Shown piece after piece: positions 56,354 through 64,000 of a stretch of 64,000 bases of DNA. The notes below the pieces were generated by a model. That model saw nothing but the letters and a program-made list of their open reading frames with translations, was not told the origin of the DNA and made no database searches. A program made the translations under genes and the position numbers. Position 1 is the first letter of the stretch; every line of letters starts with the position of its first letter. The stretch is from a virus. Location of the stretch: the IMG/VR virus record IMGVR_UViG_3300046820_004106, positions 1-64,000 of that record; one strand, 5' to 3'.

Positions 56354-56893
56354 ATGGACGACGATCAGATCAATGCTTTAAGACACTCTTTCACTAATCC
56401 TCATCGTGAAGATCTCCCCAAGCCAAAAATGAATAAATTTGGGCATACAGTGCTTGGGGACGAGATGGAAATGACAGATCGTGAAATTGACCTTAAAATC
56501 AATGAATTTGGGGATGTTAGTGCTGAACCAAAGCAAAGTCTTTTTGATAGCCCAGAATTTCAAAAATGGGCAGAAAAACAACCCATTTTGAAGCCAACTG
56601 AACCTGAAGTGAAAGAAGAAATAGAGCATCAAGCAGCAATTACCCCTAATTCAGTCAATATTGCAGACTTAATTTCTGAGCTTGACGAAATGGATGGTAC
56701 TACAGAGCGTAAGCAAGTAGAAAAGCATCAAATGAAAAGATGTGCAAATGAAAAGTGCTTATATGCTTTGCCAATTGATGCTAAATTTTGTTTAAAGTGT
56801 GGAACGGCTCAACTAGCAAAATTCTGTACTGAATGTGGTTTTCAGTTCCTAGGTATGGAAAAGTTTTGCCCTGATTGTGGAAATAAAAGATAG
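56354..56893 (+). CDS. 179-aa protein with two C-terminal zinc ribbons
   Basis: The first about 125 residues are polar and partly disordered (Glu/Lys/Pro-rich). The last about 50 form a double zinc ribbon: CANEKC, CLKCG, CTECG, CPDCG, with PIDAKFC and GMEKFC before the second knuckle of each. Double zinc ribbons commonly mediate protein or nucleic-acid contacts. It is the fifth zinc-binding protein in the window. No ribosome site is present; a small hairpin and a TAAAAT box precede ATG. The stop codon TAG is the first base of a terminator-like stem. Confidence 0.82.
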   Translation: MDDDQINALRHSFTNPHREDLPKPKMNKFGHTVLGDEMEMTDREIDLKINEFGDVSAEPKQSLFDSPEFQKWAEKQPILKPTEPEVKEEIEHQAAITPNSVNIADLISELDEMDGTTERKQVEKHQMKRCANEKCLYALPIDAKFCLKCGTAQLAKFCTECGFQFLGMEKFCPDCGNKR

Positions 56894-56920
56894 GTAAAAA
56901 AGCTGGATACCTAGTATTTT
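56891..56920 (+). terminator. Terminator-like stem after the zinc-ribbon gene
   Basis: TAGGTA (56891-56896) and TACCTA (56908-56913) form a 6-bp stem with an 11-nt loop, followed by GTATTTT. It overlaps the TAG stop. Moderate or leaky. Confidence 0.35.
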
Positions 56921-56927
56921 CTTTATT

Positions 56928-57608
56928 ATGGAACGTTCTTGGTACTATATAGCAAAAGAATGCACAGCTTTGAGAAAAAATGTCTTAAGGGTTGATTTAT
57001 GTGTATTTATTGATAACGAAGAAGCATTTTCTAACGAAGACTACTTAAATTCTACTATCAAATCAATTCTTACATCAGCTATAATTAATGGGCTAGATAT
57101 TGTAGGAATTTTATCTCCTAATACACCTTCTGTAGGCTTAAGAGCAAAAAAAATGGCTCAAGAACAACAAATGGACATTGTTGTTGCTTCTGGTCAAACA
57201 TATATTTGCTCCGGTAAAGAAGAAATATATATTTATAATTTACTTAAACCAGTGCCAAGAAATCTTTCAATCGATAAAGCTTGTGGTTACGTTCACGACA
57301 ATAATGGATTTGTATTAGCCACAAATGTAAATTCAAAATTAGCTCCAGTATTAAATCGTTTACAAGGAAGTAAATTTGCACCTGATGCAGTTGAAATTTT
57401 TAATGCAAAATCAGGTGGATATAGAGATGTTGACATTGATTTTCCTAGATTTGTAAATTCAGGGGCAACTTCAGCAAATGATCTTGATAACTCAAATGTT
57501 TTTACCTTGATACAAAGAAAAACTGCACAAGAAATGGGATTGATACAAGGTGATGAGGGTGTTGATTACACACCAAAATATTTAAGACCTAACACAGGAG
57601 TCGTATAA
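56928..57608 (+). CDS. Degenerate PHP-fold protein, probably not catalytic
   Basis: A 226-aa protein whose strand-helix series follows the PHP (polymerase and histidinol phosphatase) fold: RVDLCVFID where PHP enzymes have DLHxH, AIINGLDIVGILSPNT where they have the TDHN strand, IVVASGQTYICSGKEEIYIYNL for the GxE strand, PDAVEIFNA for the IExxN strand, and SGATSANDL where a SDAH motif would be. The metal-binding His and Asp residues are largely replaced, so catalysis is unlikely and a structural role in the virion is more plausible. The family assignment is by pattern and needs a profile search. No ribosome site is visible. It overlaps the next gene as TAATG. Confidence 0.68.
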   Translation: MERSWYYIAKECTALRKNVLRVDLCVFIDNEEAFSNEDYLNSTIKSILTSAIINGLDIVGILSPNTPSVGLRAKKMAQEQQMDIVVASGQTYICSGKEEIYIYNLLKPVPRNLSIDKACGYVHDNNGFVLATNVNSKLAPVLNRLQGSKFAPDAVEIFNAKSGGYRDVDIDFPRFVNSGATSANDLDNSNVFTLIQRKTAQEMGLIQGDEGVDYTPKYLRPNTGVV

Positions 57609-58102
57609 TGCCACGTTCTTACTGCACAACAAATGATGTAAAGCAATATCTGCCACCTAATGTCGTAACAGAAGGTGATAATCCAATTCCAAATTTTAGA
57701 AACCCTACACCTGAATCAGCATCAAATATAAACTTGGATTTCTTCATACAGCAAGCATCTGCAGAAATTGATGCTAATCTTGCCACAATGTATGATGTAC
57801 CTTTGAAGCAAGTAAATATGGGCGGAGATGTTTCATATCCTCATCCAATTCCTGTAATATGCGCTATTCTTGCAGCTCAAATGTATTATATGCAAGCACT
57901 TCAAGGAGCTGACCCACAATATTCGGATGCACAAAAAGTAAGATTTGACTTTGCTCAAAATGAAATTGTTAGAATTCAAAATGGTGAAATTAGATTGTTT
58001 GGACAAAGAAATACTCGTGGGGACAGATTTGTAAGAGCTACTTTAAGAGGGGTTGTAAGTAATCCTACAGAGGGCAAACGTTCAAAAGGCCAAAGTCAAT
58101 AG
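57608..58102 (+). CDS. DUF1320-like head-tail connector protein
   Basis: A 164-aa protein with the layout of Mu gp36/DUF1320 and similar adaptor proteins: an N-terminal YCTTNDVKQYLP segment, then INLDFFIQQASAEIDANLATMYDVPL, then a hydrophobic helix (IPVICAILAAQMYYMQAL). The A..EID..L...Y..PL signature is the key match. These proteins form a ring between portal and tail. The C-terminal 40 residues are basic. GGAG precedes ATG by seven bases, and the start overlaps the preceding stop as TAATG. Confidence 0.78.
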   Translation: MPRSYCTTNDVKQYLPPNVVTEGDNPIPNFRNPTPESASNINLDFFIQQASAEIDANLATMYDVPLKQVNMGGDVSYPHPIPVICAILAAQMYYMQALQGADPQYSDAQKVRFDFAQNEIVRIQNGEIRLFGQRNTRGDRFVRATLRGVVSNPTEGKRSKGQSQ

Positions 58103-58111
58103 GTGAAATAA

Positions 58112-58888
58112 ATGCTTGAACGAGTTTATGATACCTTAAGAGGCATTTTGTTCTACGAATTACCAAAGAATACCAAAGGTGAAGCTGTAATTTTTGATAG
58201 ACCTGTATCAGGATTTTACATAGGAGAAGCAGCTGTAAGACCAAATGCAATTTCTATAATTTTCAAGGGTGCAAGTTCTCCCTTAAAAGACATTTCATTT
58301 GGATTACAAGAATTTGAACACAACGTCAATATAGAAGTCAATGTTGGCGCAGATAATATTGAAACTACTGAAAGAGTTACCCAAGAAGCTACAAGAATAA
58401 TTTTATCTATCTTAAGAAAACATAGAAGAATTTGGGTTGTTGATATTTGTCCTATTTGTGAAAAGTTTACATTATCTCCAGCTCATTTTACTGTAGATCA
58501 CAGCAATATCTTAAGTTCGTATGCAACAACAGTGACAAACGAATTCAATAATCTTTGGTCAGAAACCCATCCTGCAAATTTAGCAGCTCCAGCTTTACCT
58601 GATTCTGGTAAAGCTGCAGAAGCATTCATCAGAATGTATAACGATGTTGGAGCTGGAACTACAGTTGCAAATTTACCAACCAAAGCCAGAAACAACATTC
58701 TTAGAATGCAAGCTGACAATGTAGAGCCTGTAAGAATGCTTTATGATGTTTTATGCAATGATAATAAATCATCTGATGATGCTACAGGAAAGCAACTTTT
58801 TAGAAGTGGCACTATTACTATAACAGCTAAAGAATTAGTTAGACAAATTTACTTTGGTCCAGATAACGTTCCAACTACAGCATATTAA
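58112..58888 (+). CDS. 258-aa putative neck or tail-completion protein
   Basis: No named family is recognised. The N-terminal about 150 residues (LERVYDTLRGILFYELP..., then VNIEVNVG and RVTQEATRIILSILRKH) have the strand-helix-strand order of tail-completion/terminator proteins, and the gene follows the DUF1320-like connector, the usual place for such a protein. A CPICEKF motif (about residue 112) is a lone cysteine pair. AGGTG lies six bases before ATG. Confidence 0.65.
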   Translation: MLERVYDTLRGILFYELPKNTKGEAVIFDRPVSGFYIGEAAVRPNAISIIFKGASSPLKDISFGLQEFEHNVNIEVNVGADNIETTERVTQEATRIILSILRKHRRIWVVDICPICEKFTLSPAHFTVDHSNILSSYATTVTNEFNNLWSETHPANLAAPALPDSGKAAEAFIRMYNDVGAGTTVANLPTKARNNILRMQADNVEPVRMLYDVLCNDNKSSDDATGKQLFRSGTITITAKELVRQIYFGPDNVPTTAY

Positions 58889-58890
58889 AA

Positions 58891-61800
58891 ATGAGTCTCG
58901 TATCTAAAAAAGGCCTTGAATTTATCATAAATCAAGTCGGAAAAGCAAAATTTGCTTTTAAAGATTTGGTTGGTGATTTGTCCCTGAAACACGGATATTT
59001 TTTAGATTATGAAAGAATAGTTGTAAAGTTTAGAGGATCAACAATTTTTCACGATTATGATTTAGCTGGAAAAACACCTCAAGGTCTAGTACTAAAACCT
59101 TATCAAACATTTGACACTACAGAAAACATTTCTTTTGGATTTCAAGGTGGTAAATATATTGTTGATCAAAAAATTTCTAGTTTCGCAAACACTGGTGGCT
59201 GGACTCCTCAATATTATAATCCGCCAACAACAGAAGGATGGGGAGTTTGGGATTACAATGCTTGGCAATATTTTATTCCACCATACAATGCTGCTGGAAA
59301 TGCAAATACAGCTTACATAATTTACAATATAAATTCTGAACCTGGAGATGGATATGACAGAACAAACTATGATTACCCTGTCAGATGGGATGGTAGTCTT
59401 TATAGAAGAGTAAATTTATTTAATTCTTCTAGATGGATTTCTGTCAAAAACACAGGCACAGTTTCTAACAATGAAGCGCATATTATAATTCCAAAGTCTT
59501 ATTTTGAAGGCGCACAATTTATAAATCCATACACAAATACACCAAAAGATTTAGGAATAGCTTCACATATATATCTTAAGACTCAAGGAATAGGATCAAC
59601 CTTTTCTTTAGGTGGAAGTATGGCAGGATTAGCTCTAACTTATCTTGCCTTCAATGTTCTTGAAGTATCTTCTACTGGATCAACTACAGAAAGAATTAAA
59701 GATCATTATTTATTCAAGGTAAAGACACCACCATCTTGGACTGCAAATTATTGGTATCATTTAGCATTTTATTGGGATACTCACGATACGAATTTTCTTC
59801 TTACTTATCCAACATACACAAGTGGAACTGCCTTAACTTTTGATTCTAATAACTTAACATCTACTTGGAATATTTACCCAAGAAAAACTTATTTACAAAA
59901 AGATATTCAAAATTACATAGCATTTGATAAAACAGGTGTAAATGATACAAATGTTTATCTTTTTTCAAGAAATAAAACAAATCAAAAATATTATGATGGC
60001 GATTATATAACAACTACAGAGCCATTCAGATATCTGTATCCAGAAACATTTAGTGCATATGGTGATACAAATTCCTTAGCAAACTATGTTTCATTAAGTT
60101 CATTCGAATATTTACCTGTTATATTAGCAACTAAAAACATTATATCTGGTAATCAATATGAAAATGGAGATATAGACTTTTTCTTGTTTTTTGGAAAAGC
60201 TATGCCTCAAGAATCTGTACCTGTAGATTGGGAAGATTTTAAGAATTATCCAACAATTGAAAATGATTATGACATTGTTGCTAAAATGATTCTTTCATAT
60301 CCATCTTTTAAAACTTCAGGAACGATTAAAACAAAATCAAATACAACTTACAACTTAAATAATGCTTCAATAATATATATAAAAAGAGATGCTGATAATT
60401 TTGCAGTTCCTCCTATAGGCGATAGTGATTTAATTAACGAAACTTTGCAAGATGTAATCTCTATGACCACATTCTCTAGAAGTGATGAATATAAAAACAT
60501 TTACGATAAACTAGGTGCAGATTTAGTTGCTCCATTTTCAAATTTTAAATCTTATGGAACAAGCAGCTATGTAGATATTAAAAATAATAGTTTCAAAAAA
60601 ACAAAACTACTACATAATTTATTAAAATACCCAATTGCTCCAGCCTTAAAATCAAATTTCCAAACAACTAAAGGAAGTGGAAAAATTTCAATAGCCTCTG
60701 GAAATAATATAGTAATTGGCAATGCTTCTAAATTTACAAAAGAAATTACTGAAGGTGATTTTCTTTATAGTACAGATGGCAAAATTCTATATGGACAAGT
60801 TCTTTCAATTGTTACTGACACATACTTGATCCTCGAAGAAAATTACAAATCTTCTGTTGACAGTCAGACATATGGAATCAAGAATAATCCATTAGAAACA
60901 GAGCCAATTAACATAGAAGTTGAAGAATCTGGCGCAAACGCAATGATTTCTTGGCTCTCATCTCCTCCTACTAAAATTATCTTTAAGTACGATGAGAATG
61001 GAATGAATTTATATGATATTAATTTTGAAAGCGATACAGAATTTGAATTTTATCAAGAAATTTCAAATGTACCAGATTTATTAGATCAAGAAACTACTGG
61101 AATAAAATTGACTAAAGATTATTCTTTCTCAATAGTATTTCAAAATACTAAGAGTGATAAATTTATAAAGAATATAAAATTAAATTCTTCTAAGTTTTTT
61201 ATTTCTGATGATGAATATCTTAATAGACAAAAGAAAAAATTATCAACATCCGGGTATTTCAAGCAAGGATCACAAACAGAAAGATCAAATAATGCTCCCG
61301 GAACCTTCAACTCAATAGAAGAATATCGGCTGTATGGTAATGCTGCAATAATTCCTAATATGCAAATGGGTGAAAGCAGAGTAATATCAACTAAACAAGT
61401 ACAACCTGTAGACTCCACAAAGCAAACCAAAACAGATTTTATTGCTAACTTAAAATCTTCTAATCCAAATATTACTGAAGCTCAAATTCAAGATAATATT
61501 AGTGATTATGAATTAACAAAATCTTTTTACAATCCAGATTCAAATAAATTTACAAATTCATTTTCTTCTATTAAGGAAATGGGGATGAGCGTTTCAAATT
61601 ATGCATATAATAGAAATACTCATTGGATTTCAAATTATGAAGAAATAATTGGTGGAGATAAAAATAGAAGAATTCACACAGCACAAAATATTTTGGATTT
61701 AAGATCTGATTCTTTCATTATTTCTATTGCTGGATATTCAACATCAGATGCATCAATTAATAGTCTTGAAAATTTAAACAAACAACAAATATCAATATTT

Positions 61801-63594
61801 GAAGCTACTAATATCAATCAAACTGTTAAGGGCAGCTATAAGAGTGTAAATTACAACAGATTTGCTTTTAAAATTACACCAAACGAATATCAAGATATCA
61901 AATCATTAAAAATAAGATTACAAAGTTTAGCAATTTGTAATAATCCTGATGCTTATATCCAAGTAAGTATTTGGGATAATTATAATAGTCTTCCTAATGC
62001 CAAACTTATCACGGGCTCTAAAGTTTTCTATACATCTATAAAGAATTATCTTGATGATGTTTATTTTTATGTAAATTATTCATTTACTAAAGATAGAACA
62101 TATTGGATTGTATTTGAATCTAATACAAACCCGCCAAATTATGATGAAAAAACTTCTGGATTAGTAAGCGTAAGTGGAACAGCAGTAAGTGGACTTTATA
62201 ATCCTGTCAATAATACATATTCTAACTTTAATAAATATCAAAAGTATGCTTCTATAGGTTTCGGAAGTACTTTATCAAACAATATTTCTACTTGGTATGA
62301 AATTGCATCTATTGGCTCTTCATCTTATATGACTTTGGCTGGAAGTGCTGGTACAAGTGAAAATCAAAATTATGTTATAAAGTATGACCTTAGATTACAA
62401 ATTCAAGAATCTCTTTCTCCAACAGCACTTAATTTAGCATTTTATGATGGATATTCTTGGACATCATCTACAGGGACACCATACGTGATGTTTTTCGGAT
62501 TAGACGATGAAATTTATGCTGGATTTAATAGGGATTTCAAAGATTCATCTCTTATAATGCCATCACCGAATAAATCAAGAGAAAATGATACTGATTATTT
62601 TGTTGATGAATTTTGGACCTTAAATAATCAAAATTTATTTACGCCTTCACAACTTTATATTTATCCAAGATCATTTCTGTCAAGAGTTGTCTCAATTGGA
62701 GCAACTGGAAGCTCTGGAACAAATTTACTTTATATGCCAGTTGAAAATTTTGATCCATCAGTTATGGTAGGTATAGCTGTCACATCAAATGTTTTAACAA
62801 GCGGAACTGCAATTACTAACTTGATTTATGATTCTGATATTGATTCATATAAAATTTATTTAAATAATAATTTATCAGGTACAGCTAATACTTATTACTT
62901 TGGAGATAATTTGAATAGATTTATCAAAAGATCAAATGATATTCATTTATATCTCAAATACAATGTTGATAATCAATTGCAAACCAAATATGTAAAATTA
63001 GACAAATCACCAACTTGGATTACTAATTGGTATAAGAAATCTTCTTGGAATTATCTTGAATTAGATAAAAATGAAATGAGCGACTTAACTTCAGCAAATT
63101 ATAATTTAAATTTTTATAATTTTACTGGATTAGGTCAAACAAATTATTTTAGTGGTTATTCTTTGGGAGATTTTACTGCATTATCTTCTATAGGTGCAAC
63201 ATTTGATTTCAGAGTGACTACAAACGGTGGTGTAAAACTATATATAAATAATCAAGAAAATCCTTATATAAGCGATTGGAATAATTCTTCAACAAATTCA
63301 TATATAGCATCATACGTTGCCACAGGAGCTTCACAACCAATATCTTTAGAATTACAGTTTAATAATTATCAAAACTTACATAGCTTAAAATTAGAATGGA
63401 GAAAAACTGGCGAATCATCTTGGCAAGAAGTTAATAATTCTTTCTATCAAGATTTATCAGTGAGCCCTATATTAATTGATAGTAGTAAAATTGAAAATTT
63501 GACTTATTTAGTTGTAGGCAAAACTTTAGAAGAAATCAATGATCAATATTATGGTTTTCCAATTACTGACAAGATTGTGATTAGGAACAAATAA
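58891..63594 (+). CDS. 1567-aa fibre/baseplate protein with PA14-like domain
   Basis: A giant virion protein encoded on the opposite strand from the other fibres but sharing modules with them. It has an N-terminal segment (LSLKHGYFLDYERIVVKF), Trp/Tyr-rich beta regions, and a small fibre module at about 594-667 (SGKISIASGNNIVIGN, EGDFLYSTDGK, DTYLILEENY). A beta-sandwich at about 983-1090 contains QVSIWDNYNSLPNAKLITGS and RTYWIVFE. A PA14-like domain at about 1383-1523 shows TTNGGVKLYINNQ and LKLEWRKTGESSWQEV. A role in attachment or as a tail spike is likely. Only AAAA precedes ATG, two bases after the previous stop. The stop overlaps the next start as TAATG. Confidence 0.83.
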   Translation: MSLVSKKGLEFIINQVGKAKFAFKDLVGDLSLKHGYFLDYERIVVKFRGSTIFHDYDLAGKTPQGLVLKPYQTFDTTENISFGFQGGKYIVDQKISSFANTGGWTPQYYNPPTTEGWGVWDYNAWQYFIPPYNAAGNANTAYIIYNINSEPGDGYDRTNYDYPVRWDGSLYRRVNLFNSSRWISVKNTGTVSNNEAHIIIPKSYFEGAQFINPYTNTPKDLGIASHIYLKTQGIGSTFSLGGSMAGLALTYLAFNVLEVSSTGSTTERIKDHYLFKVKTPPSWTANYWYHLAFYWDTHDTNFLLTYPTYTSGTALTFDSNNLTSTWNIYPRKTYLQKDIQNYIAFDKTGVNDTNVYLFSRNKTNQKYYDGDYITTTEPFRYLYPETFSAYGDTNSLANYVSLSSFEYLPVILATKNIISGNQYENGDIDFFLFFGKAMPQESVPVDWEDFKNYPTIENDYDIVAKMILSYPSFKTSGTIKTKSNTTYNLNNASIIYIKRDADNFAVPPIGDSDLINETLQDVISMTTFSRSDEYKNIYDKLGADLVAPFSNFKSYGTSSYVDIKNNSFKKTKLLHNLLKYPIAPALKSNFQTTKGSGKISIASGNNIVIGNASKFTKEITEGDFLYSTDGKILYGQVLSIVTDTYLILEENYKSSVDSQTYGIKNNPLETEPINIEVEESGANAMISWLSSPPTKIIFKYDENGMNLYDINFESDTEFEFYQEISNVPDLLDQETTGIKLTKDYSFSIVFQNTKSDKFIKNIKLNSSKFFISDDEYLNRQKKKLSTSGYFKQGSQTERSNNAPGTFNSIEEYRLYGNAAIIPNMQMGESRVISTKQVQPVDSTKQTKTDFIANLKSSNPNITEAQIQDNISDYELTKSFYNPDSNKFTNSFSSIKEMGMSVSNYAYNRNTHWISNYEEIIGGDKNRRIHTAQNILDLRSDSFIISIAGYSTSDASINSLENLNKQQISIFEATNINQTVKGSYKSVNYNRFAFKITPNEYQDIKSLKIRLQSLAICNNPDAYIQVSIWDNYNSLPNAKLITGSKVFYTSIKNYLDDVYFYVNYSFTKDRTYWIVFESNTNPPNYDEKTSGLVSVSGTAVSGLYNPVNNTYSNFNKYQKYASIGFGSTLSNNISTWYEIASIGSSSYMTLAGSAGTSENQNYVIKYDLRLQIQESLSPTALNLAFYDGYSWTSSTGTPYVMFFGLDDEIYAGFNRDFKDSSLIMPSPNKSRENDTDYFVDEFWTLNNQNLFTPSQLYIYPRSFLSRVVSIGATGSSGTNLLYMPVENFDPSVMVGIAVTSNVLTSGTAITNLIYDSDIDSYKIYLNNNLSGTANTYYFGDNLNRFIKRSNDIHLYLKYNVDNQLQTKYVKLDKSPTWITNWYKKSSWNYLELDKNEMSDLTSANYNLNFYNFTGLGQTNYFSGYSLGDFTALSSIGATFDFRVTTNGGVKLYINNQENPYISDWNNSSTNSYIASYVATGASQPISLELQFNNYQNLHSLKLEWRKTGESSWQEVNNSFYQDLSVSPILIDSSKIENLTYLVVGKTLEEINDQYYGFPITDKIVIRNK

Positions 63595-64000
63595 TGGCAA
63601 TGAATTATGCTTCGGCAATCACAATGAATAATTTAGTACTTGCTCTTGATCAAACATTCAGAACAGTTGATATGGCATTAGCTTCTCAAGAATATGCACT
63701 TTCTTACAATACAGTTGAAAGAAATTTGCAACTTCTTTACGGTCTATCAGCAATCAAATCACAAAACTACAATATGGCACTAGATGTCTTAAGTTTTGGT
63801 AAAGGGCTTGTAAAAACAGCTTTATTGTCTAATAATATCGAACTCCCTGCTGGTAATGAGCAAGGATACACAATTCAACAAATATTAGGCAATATTGATA
63901 CAATTTCGGATGGTTATATCTTTGGAAAAATATTCTTAACTTCCGACACAATAGATGGGCAAGAATTAATTTTTTCGTTAGCTAGACCATCAAGTGACCC
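63594..64000 (+). CDS. Partial gene running off the right edge
   Basis: An open frame from ATG at 63594 to the end of the window (135 codons visible, no stop) begins MAMNYASAITMNNLVLALDQ. It overlaps the fibre gene stop as TAATG, so it is translationally coupled. The visible part is helical, with alternating Ala/Leu-rich segments, and no family is recognised. It is probably another virion or assembly gene. Confidence 0.75.
   Translation, partial: MAMNYASAITMNNLVLALDQTFRTVDMALASQEYALSYNTVERNLQLLYGLSAIKSQNYNMALDVLSFGKGLVKTALLSNNIELPAGNEQGYTIQQILGNIDTISDGYIFGKIFLTSDTIDGQELIFSLARPSSD

Noticed and set aside
1-64000. Alternative genetic code, as in some huge phages
   Set aside because: TAA, TAG and TGA each terminate well-supported genes with correctly coupled downstream starts.
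1-64000. tRNA genes, insertion sequences, integrase or attachment sites
   Set aside because: None seen; coding is almost continuous and no transposase or recombinase motif or terminal repeat was found.

Overview
The window is a stretch of a large, AT-rich, tailed double-stranded DNA phage genome (or a prophage-like equivalent), tightly packed with virion genes. The evidence is the near absence of non-coding DNA, a 53-kb co-directional run of genes joined by TAATG and ATGA overlaps, a tail-hub-like protein, very large fibre or baseplate proteins built of repeated beta domains, a DUF1320-like neck protein, a UvsW-like helicase and a holin-like gene. No terminase, portal, major capsid, polymerase, tRNA or rRNA is present, so host and taxonomy cannot be fixed. 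All three stop codons are used (TAA most often; TAG for example at 14904 and 54591; TGA for example at 3117, 4779 and 6315), so the code is standard.

Layout. Genes between 53,382 and 1 run leftward; genes from 53,461 to the end run rightward, diverging from a 78-bp control region. Read in the direction of transcription, the leftward block holds: a DUF5679-like zinc ribbon (53,206-53,382); a 938-aa tape-measure candidate; a coiled-coil protein; a 1304-aa Asn/Ile-rich helical rod protein; a 3461-aa protein with 14 PKD domains and a C-terminal RCC1-like propeller; a hub-like protein; then eight proteins, up to 2860 aa, carrying beta-propeller, SWM, PA14-like, vWA, TIDG and Ig-like modules (6,315-32,500). 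After these come three unrelated serine proteases in a row (subtilisin S8, signal peptidase I S26, trypsin-like S1), a zinc-finger DnaJ, a small acidic protein, a holin-like membrane protein, a UvsW-like helicase with a coiled-coil insertion, and a zinc-ribbon protein.

The rightward block begins with an FmdB-like zinc ribbon and continues through unknown virion genes, a tandem zinc-ribbon protein, a decayed PHP-fold protein, DUF1320-like and other neck or connector candidates, and a 1567-aa fibre protein that shares modules with the leftward fibres. The last gene runs off the right edge. A separate miniature rightward unit (promoter, leader hairpin, 23-codon ORF, terminator) sits between the first two leftward genes.

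Main inferences: the leftward block builds a tail tip or baseplate with an unusual quantity of adhesive and propeller domains; the protease-chaperone cassette just downstream probably acts on those giant proteins or on the host envelope; several genes lacking a Shine-Dalgarno site have a -10 hexamer exactly six bases before ATG, as expected for leaderless mRNAs; and CATG is strongly avoided.
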